64,000 bases of DNA, from NCBI GenBank assembly GCA_947459205.1, contig CANHCR010000007.1:1-64000 (forward strand), read 5' to 3'. The notes beneath the pieces are model-generated. The model ran no database searches, was not told the DNA's origin, and saw only the letters and a program-made list of their open reading frames with translations. The position numbers and the translations under genes are program-made. This DNA is from Caryophanales bacterium. Its GTDB lineage: Bacteria; Bacillota; Bacilli; Paenibacillales; CANHCR01. Every line of letters starts with the position of its first letter. Positions within the stretch are counted from its first letter, which is position 1. Shown here piece by piece: positions 15,897 through 24,882 of this stretch.

Positions 15897-18002
15897 TTGT
15901 TTTTAACAAATGGTCAAGATAATAAAGACAAATTTTTTTCGCGACTCCACATCTTGTTTCTCTGTATCGTCATTTTATTTGTAGTGCTTACCGTGCGTCT
16001 TGCCTACTTGCAGTTCGTTAAAGGCGATGAGTTTACTGCGCAAAAGCAAGAACGCATGATTAAGGACGTGCCAATCGCACCGATTCGCGGAAATATTTAT
16101 GACCGGACTGGCCAGACTGTCGCTCGTTCGACCTCTACACAGTCTTTGTTTTACCGTATTGAGCCGAATACTACGCAAGATGATACGATTCGGATGGCAT
16201 ATCGGCTCGCCGAACTGTTCGCAAAATATGGTGATCCCAACAAACCACCAATGACGCCGAATGATGTCATTTTGGCAATGGAAGTCGGCTATGATATTAA
16301 TAAAAAGTCACAGGATAACCTAACGTATAGTTTTTACCCGCGCCGTATCAAATCTGGATTGTCGAACGCTGAGATTGCTTATTTCATGGAAAATCAAAAT
16401 GCTTTGAAGGGCATCGAGATCGTCGAAGAGAGTATCCGTGAATACGATGAGCGAGGGATTGCCGTGCAATTGGTTGGGTACTTGCGAAATTACGGCATCG
16501 CCCGCAACACCAAATCACTTGAAGATCATTATGGTGAGCAGTCAAACGAAAAACGTTCCAAATTGGAGACCTTCATTGATACTGAGGATGTTGGATACGA
16601 CGGTTTGGAGTTGATGTACCAGGATGTGCTTCGCGGCAAAAATGGTTTAAAAAGTTACCCGGTCAACTCGCGCGCACAAATTGTTGGCGATATGTCTATT
16701 ACGCCACCAGTCAAAGGCAATAATCTACATTTAACGATCGATCATCGCGTGCAACTGGCGGCCGAACAGGCGATTCTTGATCAACTGGATTACATGCGCT
16801 CAGGACAGGCAAACCGCTTTGCTTATGCACCGTATGCGCGTGCAGGTTATGCGGTAGCGATGGAAGTGAATACTGGGAAAATCGTGGCGATGGCGAGTAT
16901 GCCTGATTACGATACGAACATTTGGCGGGGCGGTATCAGCCGTAAAGAGCGCGATGAGAATATGTTTTATTTCACAAACGGTACGATTTCGTCGGCTCGC
17001 CCGAATTTTCCGAGCGAAGTAGAAGTGGGTCGACATCCGACATCGATTGTTCCGCTCGGCTCAACGATTAAGCCTTTGACCGTGTTGTTGGGCTTGAATG
17101 AAAAGTTGTTCGGGCCGTATGAGAGATACAACGATACAGGGACGTTTTTTTTCGGTCGCAACAAGCAGGCCAAACTGAGCAATTCCAATCGCAAATCGTA
17201 TGGGGCGATTGATGCAGTTGAAGCTGTGAGAGTTTCCTCCAACACATTTATGGCCGCGTTGATCGGGAATCGACTCGCTGCGCGTAAAGGTGGCGTGGAC
17301 ACATTCGATCGCTACATGAAGGCGTTTGGTTTAGGGACGGAGACCGGCAGTGGTCTTGCGAATGAACATCTTGGTATTCGCGACTACATTCGCGAGGCTG
17401 AACGCAATTCGGCGCAGTCGGCGCTCATCTACGGCTCGTTCGGTCAGCAAGGGAAGTACACGACGTTGCAACTTGCTCAGTTTAGCGCGACACTTGCGAC
17501 GCAGGGCAAGCGTCCGAAACCGTTATTCGTTGAAAAAGTGACCGATGCATCGGGTAAGTTTTTGTACAGTCCACAGCCGCAGATGATGAGCAACTTCAGT
17601 GCCCCGCAACAATACTGGGATATCGTCAATCGCGGGATGGTGAAAGTGACGGAAACGGGGCATGTCGCTGAGTTGTTCCAGGATTTCCCGCACAAAGTGG
17701 CGTCGAAGACAGGGACTTCACAATCTGATATTGCCCGCAAACTAATTGAAAACTCGGTATTCATTTCGTATGCGCCGGCGGAGAAGCCAGTGCTGGCCGT
17801 AGCGGTTGTCGTACCTGAGGGCGGGTATGGCGCATGGAATGCTGCGCCCATTGCCCGCAAAATCTATGAAGCGTATGATTTGGCGATTGGCTTGACAGGT
17901 AAACCGCGGCCGCAGCCGCCCGAAGCGGAGGCGGCAGACGCCGAGCAGGCTGCAGCAGGCGCAGAGCAAGTCACGGAAAACGCGGAGTCGGCGACCGATT
18001 AG
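15897..18002 (+). CDS. Class B penicillin-binding protein (PBP2-type transpeptidase)
   Basis: A 701-residue membrane-anchored D,D-transpeptidase for peptidoglycan cross-linking. One transmembrane segment lies at about residues 18-38 (LFLCIVILFVVLTVRL), followed by a PBP dimerisation domain starting at PIRGNIYDRTGQ. The transpeptidase domain carries the three catalytic motifs: Ser389-Thr-Ile-Lys392, Ser447-Ser-Asn449 and Lys604-Thr-Gly606. The last 35 residues are rich in Ala, Glu and Pro and look disordered. The gene begins at TTG 15897 with GGAGG 6 nt upstream. It resembles the PbpA/PbpH type used in elongation or spore outgrowth, but the exact paralogue is not settled. Confidence 0.9.
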   Translation: MFLTNGQDNKDKFFSRLHILFLCIVILFVVLTVRLAYLQFVKGDEFTAQKQERMIKDVPIAPIRGNIYDRTGQTVARSTSTQSLFYRIEPNTTQDDTIRMAYRLAELFAKYGDPNKPPMTPNDVILAMEVGYDINKKSQDNLTYSFYPRRIKSGLSNAEIAYFMENQNALKGIEIVEESIREYDERGIAVQLVGYLRNYGIARNTKSLEDHYGEQSNEKRSKLETFIDTEDVGYDGLELMYQDVLRGKNGLKSYPVNSRAQIVGDMSITPPVKGNNLHLTIDHRVQLAAEQAILDQLDYMRSGQANRFAYAPYARAGYAVAMEVNTGKIVAMASMPDYDTNIWRGGISRKERDENMFYFTNGTISSARPNFPSEVEVGRHPTSIVPLGSTIKPLTVLLGLNEKLFGPYERYNDTGTFFFGRNKQAKLSNSNRKSYGAIDAVEAVRVSSNTFMAALIGNRLAARKGGVDTFDRYMKAFGLGTETGSGLANEHLGIRDYIREAERNSAQSALIYGSFGQQGKYTTLQLAQFSATLATQGKRPKPLFVEKVTDASGKFLYSPQPQMMSNFSAPQQYWDIVNRGMVKVTETGHVAELFQDFPHKVASKTGTSQSDIARKLIENSVFISYAPAEKPVLAVAVVVPEGGYGAWNAAPIARKIYEAYDLAIGLTGKPRPQPPEAEAADAEQAAAGAEQVTENAESATD

Positions 18003-18020
18003 AGCAACTGCATCGCTTTA

Positions 18021-18029
18021 TGGTATAAT
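18021..18029 (+). promoter_or_regulatory. Extended -10 element before asnB
   Basis: TGGTATAAT lies 35 bp upstream of the asnB start codon and 19 bp after the PBP stop. No matching -35 is evident. Confidence 0.45.
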
Positions 18030-18063
18030 TTGAACAGCATACAAAGAGACAGGTGAAAAAGAT

Positions 18064-19977
18064 ATGTGTGGGATTGCGGGGTTGTTTTATTTTCAACCGC
18101 AGGAGATTAAGAGGGAAGACGCCGATCAATACATTCAAGCAGTCAGCGAATTGATTCATCACCGCGGACCCGATGACGTCGGATCGTTTTCCGACGATTT
18201 GGAACGGGGCGTTTTGTTGGCTTTTCGCAGACTTTCAATCATCGATTTAAAAGAAGGTCATCAACCGCTTTGTAACGTGGCTGAAGATCAGTCGATCTGG
18301 ATCGTGTTTAACGGCGAAATTTATAATTATAAAAAGTTGCGTGCCGAATTAGAGGCGCGTGGGCATCAGTTCACGACACAGTCCGATACGGAAGTCATCG
18401 TTCATATGTATGAGGAGTATGGCGTTGATTGCGTGCGTCATTTGCGTGGCATGTTCGGTTTTGCGATATGGGATCGGCGCAAACAGTTGCTATTCGGAGC
18501 GCGCGATCATTTCGGCATCAAACCGTTTTACTATCACTTAGATGAGGAACGCTTTGTGTTCGGATCGGAAATCAAAAGCATTCTTGCCGCACCAGGTGTA
18601 CAACGGACGGTACAAAGTGAAAGTTTGCTGCAATATTTGACGTTTCAATACGTACCGCAGCCGCAGACGATGTTTGCCGGTATCCATAAGTTACCGCATG
18701 GTCATTATTTTACGTTGACGCGCGACGGACAGTTTGAGATAGAACAATATTGGGACCCGCAGTTCTCGCCTGAGGACCGATCGATTGAGGATTTGATTGA
18801 AGAATTGCGCACTCGTTTGCAAGATTCTGTGGAGCATCACATGCAGAGTGACGTTTCTCGCGGCTGCTTTCTTTCGAGCGGCATCGACTCGACGGCTATC
18901 GCCGCTTATATGCGCCGGATTGAGCCGATCAAGACGTTTTCGGTCGGTTTTGAAGGTGAGCATAACGAAGCGGTGATTTCTTCTGACACAGCGCTCAAAC
19001 TTGGCACGGAGCATTATGCCAAGATGATCAGCGAACAGGACTTTTTTGATGTCATTCCGAATGCCGTCTGGTATCAGGATGAGCCGGTTGCTGACCCTTC
19101 GGCGATTGCACTCTACCATGTGGCACAATTGGCGCGTAAGCACGTGAAAGTTGTGCTCTCAGGGGAAGGCGCCGATGAAATGTTTGGCGGCTACAATATT
19201 TACCGCGAACCGCAAGCGCTACGTCCGCTCAGTTGGTTGCCAGATTCGCTCAAACAGCGAATTCATGGCATGGTGGCAACGTTACCGGAAAAGGTGTACG
19301 GTCGCAATTACTTGTTGCGCGCGACAACGCCGCTTGAACAGCGGTTTTTCGGGAACGCGAAAATTTTCACCGATGACATCAAGGGACTGATTTTATCGGA
19401 CTCGCTGGCAAAAGTAGAATCGTATTTGAATGCGAGCGAACTTGTTGCACCGTACTATGAGCGTACGAAGGACTGGGATCCCGTCTCGCGCATGCAGTAC
19501 ATCGACATGCATTTTTGGATGCCAGGCGATATTTTGATGAAAGCCGACAAGATGACGATGGCGCATTCGCTGGAGTTGCGCGTGCCGTTTCTCGACAAGG
19601 AGTTGTTCGAGGTGGTCCGTAAAATACCTGCGAAGTATCGTGTCGCTGAAGGTACGACGAAAATGATTTTCCGCAAGGCGATGGAAGGGATCGTGCCAGA
19701 AACGATTTTGCATCGAAAAAAGTTGGGGTTCCCTGTGCCTCTCAAAGAGTGGTTGTATGGTGAGCGTGCCGGACAGTTGCTCGACCAGATTAAATCGGCG
19801 GGCATTGAGGCGTTTTTTAATATGAAAGAAGTGGAACGGATGATGGCGCAACATCGTTCCGGACAGGCTGACCATGCGCGTAAAATATGGGTTGTGTACA
19901 TGTTTGCGCTATGGCATTCGACATACATCACTTCGAATCAATGGCGCCGGGAGGTTGTCCGACATGGCGAAGTATAA
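18064..19977 (+). CDS. asnB: Asparagine synthase (glutamine-hydrolysing)
   Basis: Makes asparagine from aspartate, glutamine and ATP. The 637 residues contain an N-terminal class II glutamine amidotransferase domain with the nucleophile Cys2 (MCGIAGLF) and RGPDD near residue 36, and a C-terminal synthetase domain with the ATP pyrophosphatase P-loop SSGIDSTAIAAYM. LSGEGADEMFGGY is also present. The length matches the AsnB/AsnO group of Bacilli. The AGGTG ribosome-binding site sits 9 nt before the ATG. The final 14 bp overlap the following hydrolase gene, which suggests translational coupling. Confidence 0.93.
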   Translation: MCGIAGLFYFQPQEIKREDADQYIQAVSELIHHRGPDDVGSFSDDLERGVLLAFRRLSIIDLKEGHQPLCNVAEDQSIWIVFNGEIYNYKKLRAELEARGHQFTTQSDTEVIVHMYEEYGVDCVRHLRGMFGFAIWDRRKQLLFGARDHFGIKPFYYHLDEERFVFGSEIKSILAAPGVQRTVQSESLLQYLTFQYVPQPQTMFAGIHKLPHGHYFTLTRDGQFEIEQYWDPQFSPEDRSIEDLIEELRTRLQDSVEHHMQSDVSRGCFLSSGIDSTAIAAYMRRIEPIKTFSVGFEGEHNEAVISSDTALKLGTEHYAKMISEQDFFDVIPNAVWYQDEPVADPSAIALYHVAQLARKHVKVVLSGEGADEMFGGYNIYREPQALRPLSWLPDSLKQRIHGMVATLPEKVYGRNYLLRATTPLEQRFFGNAKIFTDDIKGLILSDSLAKVESYLNASELVAPYYERTKDWDPVSRMQYIDMHFWMPGDILMKADKMTMAHSLELRVPFLDKELFEVVRKIPAKYRVAEGTTKMIFRKAMEGIVPETILHRKKLGFPVPLKEWLYGERAGQLLDQIKSAGIEAFFNMKEVERMMAQHRSGQADHARKIWVVYMFALWHSTYITSNQWRREVVRHGEV

Positions 19978-20704
19978 GATGATTGCACTCGATTTGGACG
20001 GCACTTTGCTCGATGAAGAGCGCCGCATTTCTGCGAAAAATAAAGAATGTATTAAGCGTGCGCGCGAGGCTGGTGCAATCGTCTGTATTTCGACGGGGCG
20101 CGGTTTCAAATCAGCGTTGGAGCACGTTGCCGAGCTTGGGCTCGACGGACCGTTTGTCACGGCGAATGGCAGTGAGGTTTGGTTTGACCGACAAACGTTG
20201 CTCTCGCGTCATCTGTTGTCTCACGAACAAGTGCGTAAATTGATTGAAGTCGCCGATTCACTAGGTATATGGTATTGGTCATATACGATCGACGGATTGC
20301 TGTCACGCGATAATTTTGACGGTAAAATCGAAAGTGTCGATTGGTTGAAACTTGGTTTTTATGATGAAGATGTGAAGAAGTTGCAAGCAGCCCTTGAGAT
20401 TATTAAGGATTGGCCGGGTTTGGAAATTAGCAACTCACATGAACTGAACATCGAAATCAATCCGCAAGGGGTTTCGAAGGCGGTCGGCTTGCAACTCGTC
20501 TGTGAGCGATTGGGTATTACAATGGAGCAAGTGGTCGCATGTGGCGACAGTCTAAATGATGTGGCGATGATTAAGGTGGCCGGCATGGGCGTTGCGATGG
20601 GCAATGCGCAACAAGCAGTGAAAGACATTGCAGACTGGGTGTCGCTCTCCAATCAGGAACATGGGGTCGCGGCGGCCATTGAGAAGTTTATTTTAAATGA
20701 GTAG
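19964..20704 (+). CDS. Cof-type HAD-superfamily hydrolase
   Basis: A 246-residue cytoplasmic phosphatase of the Cof/HAD-IIB subfamily, probably acting on small sugar or nucleotide phosphates. Motif I is DLDGTLLDEERRIS near the N-terminus, motif II is CISTGRGF, and the late motif GDSLNDVAMIKVAGMGVAMGNA holds the Mg-binding aspartates. I start at the ATG at 19964, which follows GGGAGG and lies inside the last codons of asnB. Substrate cannot be told from sequence. Confidence 0.88.
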   Translation: MAKYKMIALDLDGTLLDEERRISAKNKECIKRAREAGAIVCISTGRGFKSALEHVAELGLDGPFVTANGSEVWFDRQTLLSRHLLSHEQVRKLIEVADSLGIWYWSYTIDGLLSRDNFDGKIESVDWLKLGFYDEDVKKLQAALEIIKDWPGLEISNSHELNIEINPQGVSKAVGLQLVCERLGITMEQVVACGDSLNDVAMIKVAGMGVAMGNAQQAVKDIADWVSLSNQEHGVAAAIEKFILNE

Positions 20705-20719
20705 GATGGTGGCACTACC

Positions 20720-21247
20720 ATGGAAATCGAAGGACTGACGCTGATCGGCTGGTCCGTAGTCATTGGATTATTCGTTATTGGAATGCTTGGTGCAGTGTTT
20801 CCGATTTTGCCAGGCGTGTTCGCGGTGTTTGCTGGTTTCATTGCGTACGGCTTGTTTTTTTCGTTCGAGCCGTTCGGTGTCTGGTTTTGGGTGATTCAGT
20901 CGTTGTTGGTGGTCATCGTCATTTTGGCGGAATACGCGATCAGTTCGATTGCGGTCAAACGAGTGGGCGGTAGCAATGCATCCGTGGCAGGGACGAATGT
21001 CGGCTTGATTCTCGGCCCATTTCTTATTCCAGTATTCGGTTTAATTCTCGGTCCGCTGATTGGCTCGATGTTAGGTGAGGCTAAACATTCGCAAGACTGG
21101 CGTCATTTGATTAAAGTCGGGTTCGGTTCGGTGGTCGGTTTTGTGATTAGTGTGGTTGTCAAAGTGATCTTGCAGTTGTTGATGATTATCCTCTTTATCA
21201 TTTGGTTGTTGCAGGCACCTGATATGACGAATTGGGTACCTGCTTGA
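20720..21247 (+). CDS. DUF456 family membrane protein
   Basis: A 175-residue hydrophobic protein with about five to six membrane segments. Typical family features are the early GMLGAVFPILPGVFAVFAG and the glycine-rich GLILGPFLIPVFGLILGPLIGSMLGE repeat in the second half. The function of DUF456 is unknown. It is preceded by GGATGGTGGC, starts 15 bp after the hydrolase gene, and its TGA overlaps the ATG of the next gene (ATGA-type coupling). Confidence 0.82.
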   Translation: MEIEGLTLIGWSVVIGLFVIGMLGAVFPILPGVFAVFAGFIAYGLFFSFEPFGVWFWVIQSLLVVIVILAEYAISSIAVKRVGGSNASVAGTNVGLILGPFLIPVFGLILGPLIGSMLGEAKHSQDWRHLIKVGFGSVVGFVISVVVKVILQLLMIILFIIWLLQAPDMTNWVPA

Positions 21248-22875
21248 TGAAAAAGGATTCGCTATTAACGAAAGATACGCTCATCAAAGGTACGCTTATT
21301 CTTGCAGTGGCTGCGCTGGTCGCACGTGTGTTGGGACTTGTGCAACGTGTGCCGTTACAATATTACCTCGACGACTACGGGATGGCGCTCTACGGCATTG
21401 CCTATAACATTTATTTTGCCTTGCTGATTGTCGCTACGGCTGGTATTCCGAGTGCGCTTAGCAAGTTGGTGGCCGATCGATTAGCGCTCGGCCGAGAGCG
21501 TGAGGCGAACCTCATTTATCGGGCGGCGGTACGCTTTGCGCTGGTTGCCGGCGTGTTGATGACGGTGCTCTTGTACGTTTTAGCACCGCTCTATGCAGAA
21601 CACATTGCTCATGTGCCTGAATCTGCGCTGGCGATTCGCGCGTTGGCACCGGCTTTATTGCTGTTCCCGTTAATCGCCATCATGCGCGGTTACTTCCAAG
21701 GTCGTCAAGTGATGAAAGCGGGCGGGATTTCTCAAATAGTCGAGCAGATTCTGCGAGTGGTTACTGCGGTATTGTTCGTTGCACTTTTGGTTGGTTGGGG
21801 GTACTCACTCGAAATTTCCGCTGCGGGTGCTTCATTCGGCGGAGTGATGGGCAGCATTGGTGCGTTTGCCGTGATGCTCTATTTTTGGTTTCGGTTGCGC
21901 AAAGCGAAGGCAACGTCGAGTCAGTCTGTAAGTCAAGAAGATCAGCAACCTTTGCCTCGAGTGCGTGAAATATATAAACAAATCTTCAAATTATCTGTGC
22001 CAATCAGTGTCATTTCAATCATTGTGCCGGCGATTTATTTTATCGATTCATCGATTGTCGTACCGCTCATCAAAGCACAATTGGCAGGTGGCGCCCGGGA
22101 AGCGCAAGAAATTCTCGGGATTTTGGTCGGACGGGCACAGTCGTTTGCGGGCATTCCGCCCATTTTGGCGATTGCCTTGAGTACTTCGATTATTCCGATC
22201 ATTTCTGCGGCTTATGCCAAAAATGACCGAGCAGAACTAAGTAAACAGGCATCTATGGCACTGCGTCTTTCATTATTGGCTGGGTTGCCAGTTGTCGTGA
22301 TGCTAGTTGTAGCGGCGCGCTCCTATAACGTCTTTTTGTTCGGTGATGATGCAGGTACGGGAATCATTATTGCACTAACGGCTTCGGCGATGTTGCAAAT
22401 CGTGATGATGACGACAGGTGCGATCTTGATGGGACTTGGCATGACTCGTGCTCCAATGGGATTTGTCGGCATCGGTATCGGTGTAAAGTTGCTAGCAAGT
22501 TTTGTGTTCGCTGCCTGGTGGGGAATTTACGGCATCATTGCAGCGACTGCACTCGCTTTTCTCATCATCCTTTTGCTGAATGTGATGAAACTGCGACGAG
22601 AAATTTCGTTTTCGATTCTCGGATATCGCTGGATTGGTTTGCTGATTGCCACGGCCGTCATGTTGGCCATCGGACTTGTTTTTGAAAATTGGACTTATGA
22701 TTGGGGATGGAGCGCCTGGCTGACCGCACTTACTAGCAGTCTGGTGCTAGCGATGGTGTATCCGCTACTATTGGCTGTGACAGCTGTATTGCGTAAATCG
22801 GATGTGCAGTTGTTGCCTGGCAAATTGCAACAACTGATAGCGAAAACAAAGTTTGATCGACTATTGAGGAGGTAA
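21247..22875 (+). CDS. SpoVB/YtgP-family lipid II or polysaccharide flippase
   Basis: A 542-residue polytopic membrane protein of the MOP superfamily with about 14 predicted segments. The N-terminal motif GTLILAVAALVARVLGLVQR, the segment GIPSALSKLVADRLA and the later LARPFAGIPPILAIAL-like stretch (SFAGIPPILAIALSTSIIP) are typical of the Bacillus SpoVB/YtgP/YkvU/YabM group. These move lipid-linked precursors for cortex or wall polymers. The start at 21247 overlaps the stop of the DUF456 gene. I cannot tell whether this is the sporulation-specific SpoVB or a vegetative paralogue. Confidence 0.85.
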   Translation: MKKDSLLTKDTLIKGTLILAVAALVARVLGLVQRVPLQYYLDDYGMALYGIAYNIYFALLIVATAGIPSALSKLVADRLALGREREANLIYRAAVRFALVAGVLMTVLLYVLAPLYAEHIAHVPESALAIRALAPALLLFPLIAIMRGYFQGRQVMKAGGISQIVEQILRVVTAVLFVALLVGWGYSLEISAAGASFGGVMGSIGAFAVMLYFWFRLRKAKATSSQSVSQEDQQPLPRVREIYKQIFKLSVPISVISIIVPAIYFIDSSIVVPLIKAQLAGGAREAQEILGILVGRAQSFAGIPPILAIALSTSIIPIISAAYAKNDRAELSKQASMALRLSLLAGLPVVVMLVVAARSYNVFLFGDDAGTGIIIALTASAMLQIVMMTTGAILMGLGMTRAPMGFVGIGIGVKLLASFVFAAWWGIYGIIAATALAFLIILLLNVMKLRREISFSILGYRWIGLLIATAVMLAIGLVFENWTYDWGWSAWLTALTSSLVLAMVYPLLLAVTAVLRKSDVQLLPGKLQQLIAKTKFDRLLRR

Positions 22876-22881
22876 TGGGAG

Positions 22882-23223
22882 ATGGAGAAGGTAAACGACG
22901 AACAAACGTTTCGTGCACTGACAAGTGAAGAGCACATTACGGTTGCTGTATTTAAGACGACGTGGTGCAAAGATTGTCATTACATTGAACCGTTTATGCC
23001 AGATGTGGAGAAAACATATGAAGGTCGGATCCGTTTCGTTCAGATCGACCGCGACGATTTGCCCGATTTATGTGCGGAGTTACATATTCTTGGTATTCCT
23101 AGTTTTATCGCTTTTTATAAAGGTTCAGAGACGATTCGCTTTGTCAGCAAATTGCGCAAGACGCGCGAGGAGATTGAGCAGTTTCTGGAGCGTGTTGTGC
23201 AAGTGACGACGGCGCTCCTTTAA
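22882..23223 (+). CDS. Thioredoxin family protein (YtpP-like)
   Basis: A 113-residue thioredoxin fold with the redox motif Cys29-Lys-Asp-Cys32 (TTWCKDCHYIEP) and the cis-proline in LGIPSFIAFYKG. No signal peptide is present, so it is cytoplasmic. The C-K-D-C motif and length resemble B. subtilis YtpP. The start ATG has GAGGAGGTAATGGG upstream. It is 6 bp after the flippase gene and probably in the same transcript. Confidence 0.87.
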   Translation: MEKVNDEQTFRALTSEEHITVAVFKTTWCKDCHYIEPFMPDVEKTYEGRIRFVQIDRDDLPDLCAELHILGIPSFIAFYKGSETIRFVSKLRKTREEIEQFLERVVQVTTALL

Positions 23224-23304
23224 GTGCAATTGTTCGGAGAAACATATATAATAGAGAAGTATGGAATGGGAGTTTTTGAATACACATAAAGAGGTGCTGT
23301 ACGA

Positions 23305-24246
23305 ATGCGTCGAGGCCTGAAATGGTTGTCAGCGGTGATGGCGTTTGGCATGCTGCTGGTGCTGCTTGGTGGCGCGGTTGTAACGAAAACGGAATCGGGC
23401 GAAGGTTGCGGGGATTCTTGGCCGTTATGCTACGGCAAGTTTTTACCGGAGTGGACGTTCGAGTCGGTGGTCGAATATAGCCATCGCTTTGTTAGTGGAG
23501 TAGAAGGTCTGTTAGTGTTGGCTGCTTTCATTGGTGTGTTGGTGGCGTTGCGTCGCAATCGCTTGATTGTGTTGCTAGCCTCAGCGACGTTGTTTTTCAC
23601 GATTTTGCAAGCGATTCTTGGTGCACTGGCTGTCATTTGGGAGACATCATCGGCTGTGATGGCGCTCCATTTTGGTTTTTCTTTGATTGCATTCGCCAGC
23701 GCACTGTTGCAGACAATGTACATTTGGCGACTTCCTGACGAAGCGTTTGATTCGGCGGTAAAAGGACAGGTGGACAAGCATCTTGCTGCGGCGCAAGAGC
23801 CTAAGGTGAGTCGCTCGTACCGCAATGAGATTTGGGCATTAACCATATACACATATGCGGTTGTTTATCTCGGTGCATTCGTGCGCCACACGGACTCAAG
23901 CGGCGGTTGTATGGGCTGGCCGCTCTGTAACGGTGAGTTTGTACCTGAACTGACCGGCGCCACTGGTATTGCTTTCTTGCATAGAGTCGGTGCGTTGATC
24001 CTGTTTTTGTGGATTATATATCAGTATTTGGTTACGAGAAAACATTACCGCAGTGTGCGTGATGTGTACGGTTCGATGAACGCTGTGCTCATCTTGGCAG
24101 TGACGCAAATCGCCACCGGTGCGGTCATCGTGTTCACGATTACTACTGGATTTTACGTCTACGCAAGTTTGATTCATACTTTGAGTATAGCCGGTTTGTT
24201 CGGCGTGCTTTGTTACCTAAGCATTCGATCGAAGCAACTTGCTTAG
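23305..24246 (+). CDS. ctaA: Heme A synthase (COX15/CtaA)
   Basis: Oxidises heme O to heme A for terminal oxidases, in the cytoplasmic membrane. The 313 residues contain eight likely membrane segments in two pseudo-repeats. Each repeat has the conserved extracellular cysteine pair: GEGCGDSWPLCYG after the first segment and GGCMGWPLCNG in the second half. Heme-ligand histidines are visible in EYSHRF and FLHRVG. A TATAAT at 23247-23252 suggests a promoter of its own. A bidirectional terminator lies downstream. Its presence implies an aerobic chain with an aa3-type or caa3-type oxidase. Confidence 0.93.
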   Translation: MRRGLKWLSAVMAFGMLLVLLGGAVVTKTESGEGCGDSWPLCYGKFLPEWTFESVVEYSHRFVSGVEGLLVLAAFIGVLVALRRNRLIVLLASATLFFTILQAILGALAVIWETSSAVMALHFGFSLIAFASALLQTMYIWRLPDEAFDSAVKGQVDKHLAAAQEPKVSRSYRNEIWALTIYTYAVVYLGAFVRHTDSSGGCMGWPLCNGEFVPELTGATGIAFLHRVGALILFLWIIYQYLVTRKHYRSVRDVYGSMNAVLILAVTQIATGAVIVFTITTGFYVYASLIHTLSIAGLFGVLCYLSIRSKQLA

Positions 24247-24280
24247 CATAGGGAAAACCAGGGACAGAACTTTTAAGAAA

Positions 24281-24319
24281 AAAATCCTGACTGCACCATG
24301 TCCGGACAGTCAGGATTTT
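24281..24319. terminator. Bidirectional terminator between ctaA and the DUF2621 gene
   Basis: AAAATCCTGACTG (24281-24293) pairs perfectly with CAGTCAGGATTTT (24307-24319). T-runs on both strands suit the two convergent genes. Confidence 0.9.
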
Positions 24320-24348
24320 GTGTACTTGGTTGGTTTTCTTGGAGTTGC

Positions 24349-24780
24349 TTATGGTTCGAGCAAGTGACGATAGTCGCTGTAATCAATCGCGCGCTCGTCG
24401 AGGAACTTCATCAAACTGCGATGGTCGCGTTTCGGTGTAGCGAGGATGTAGCCTTCGATGCAATGAGCACGAGTGACAGTTTTCGCTTTCTTTTCTAGTG
24501 CGAGTTGACTGATTTTAGCGCCAATCGTGTGACGGGCGATGTCGCGGAATGGGCCTGGTACTGGAGATACCAATTCGTCGAGAAACGTGCGTGCCTCGTC
24601 ATTCCATAAATGGCGGCCTTTTTCTACATAGTAATTTTGCCAGTCGAGTTTGGACTTGCCGTCCGCCATCGGCAATACCTTCATGAATTTGCGAAACATG
24701 AAGTAACCGCCTATCGTCATCATGCCAAGCAATATGAACGTCCAGATGATGATCGTCCAACCGATTCCTGTTGATAACAT
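24349..24780 (-). CDS. DUF2621 family membrane-anchored protein (YneK-like)
   Basis: A 143-residue protein with one N-terminal membrane segment (IIIWTFILLGMMTIGGYFMF, about 9-28) followed by a soluble, basic helical domain containing VEKGRHLWNDEARTFLDELVSPVP and PFRDIARHTIG. This matches DUF2621, represented by B. subtilis YneK, of unknown function. The family pattern places the C-terminal domain in the cytoplasm and possibly DNA-binding, but that is inference. It is convergent with ctaA and divergent from nfo. Confidence 0.78.
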   Translation of the reverse strand: MLSTGIGWTIIIWTFILLGMMTIGGYFMFRKFMKVLPMADGKSKLDWQNYYVEKGRHLWNDEARTFLDELVSPVPGPFRDIARHTIGAKISQLALEKKAKTVTRAHCIEGYILATPKRDHRSLMKFLDERAIDYSDYRHLLEP

Positions 24781-24882
24781 AATCTGTTTTCACCTCGCTA
24801 AAATTATACATCAAATATAGAAATATTTCGAACTTATGAGTAAAATGAGTAGATAGAATGTGATAGCAGGAGGTCGCAACAC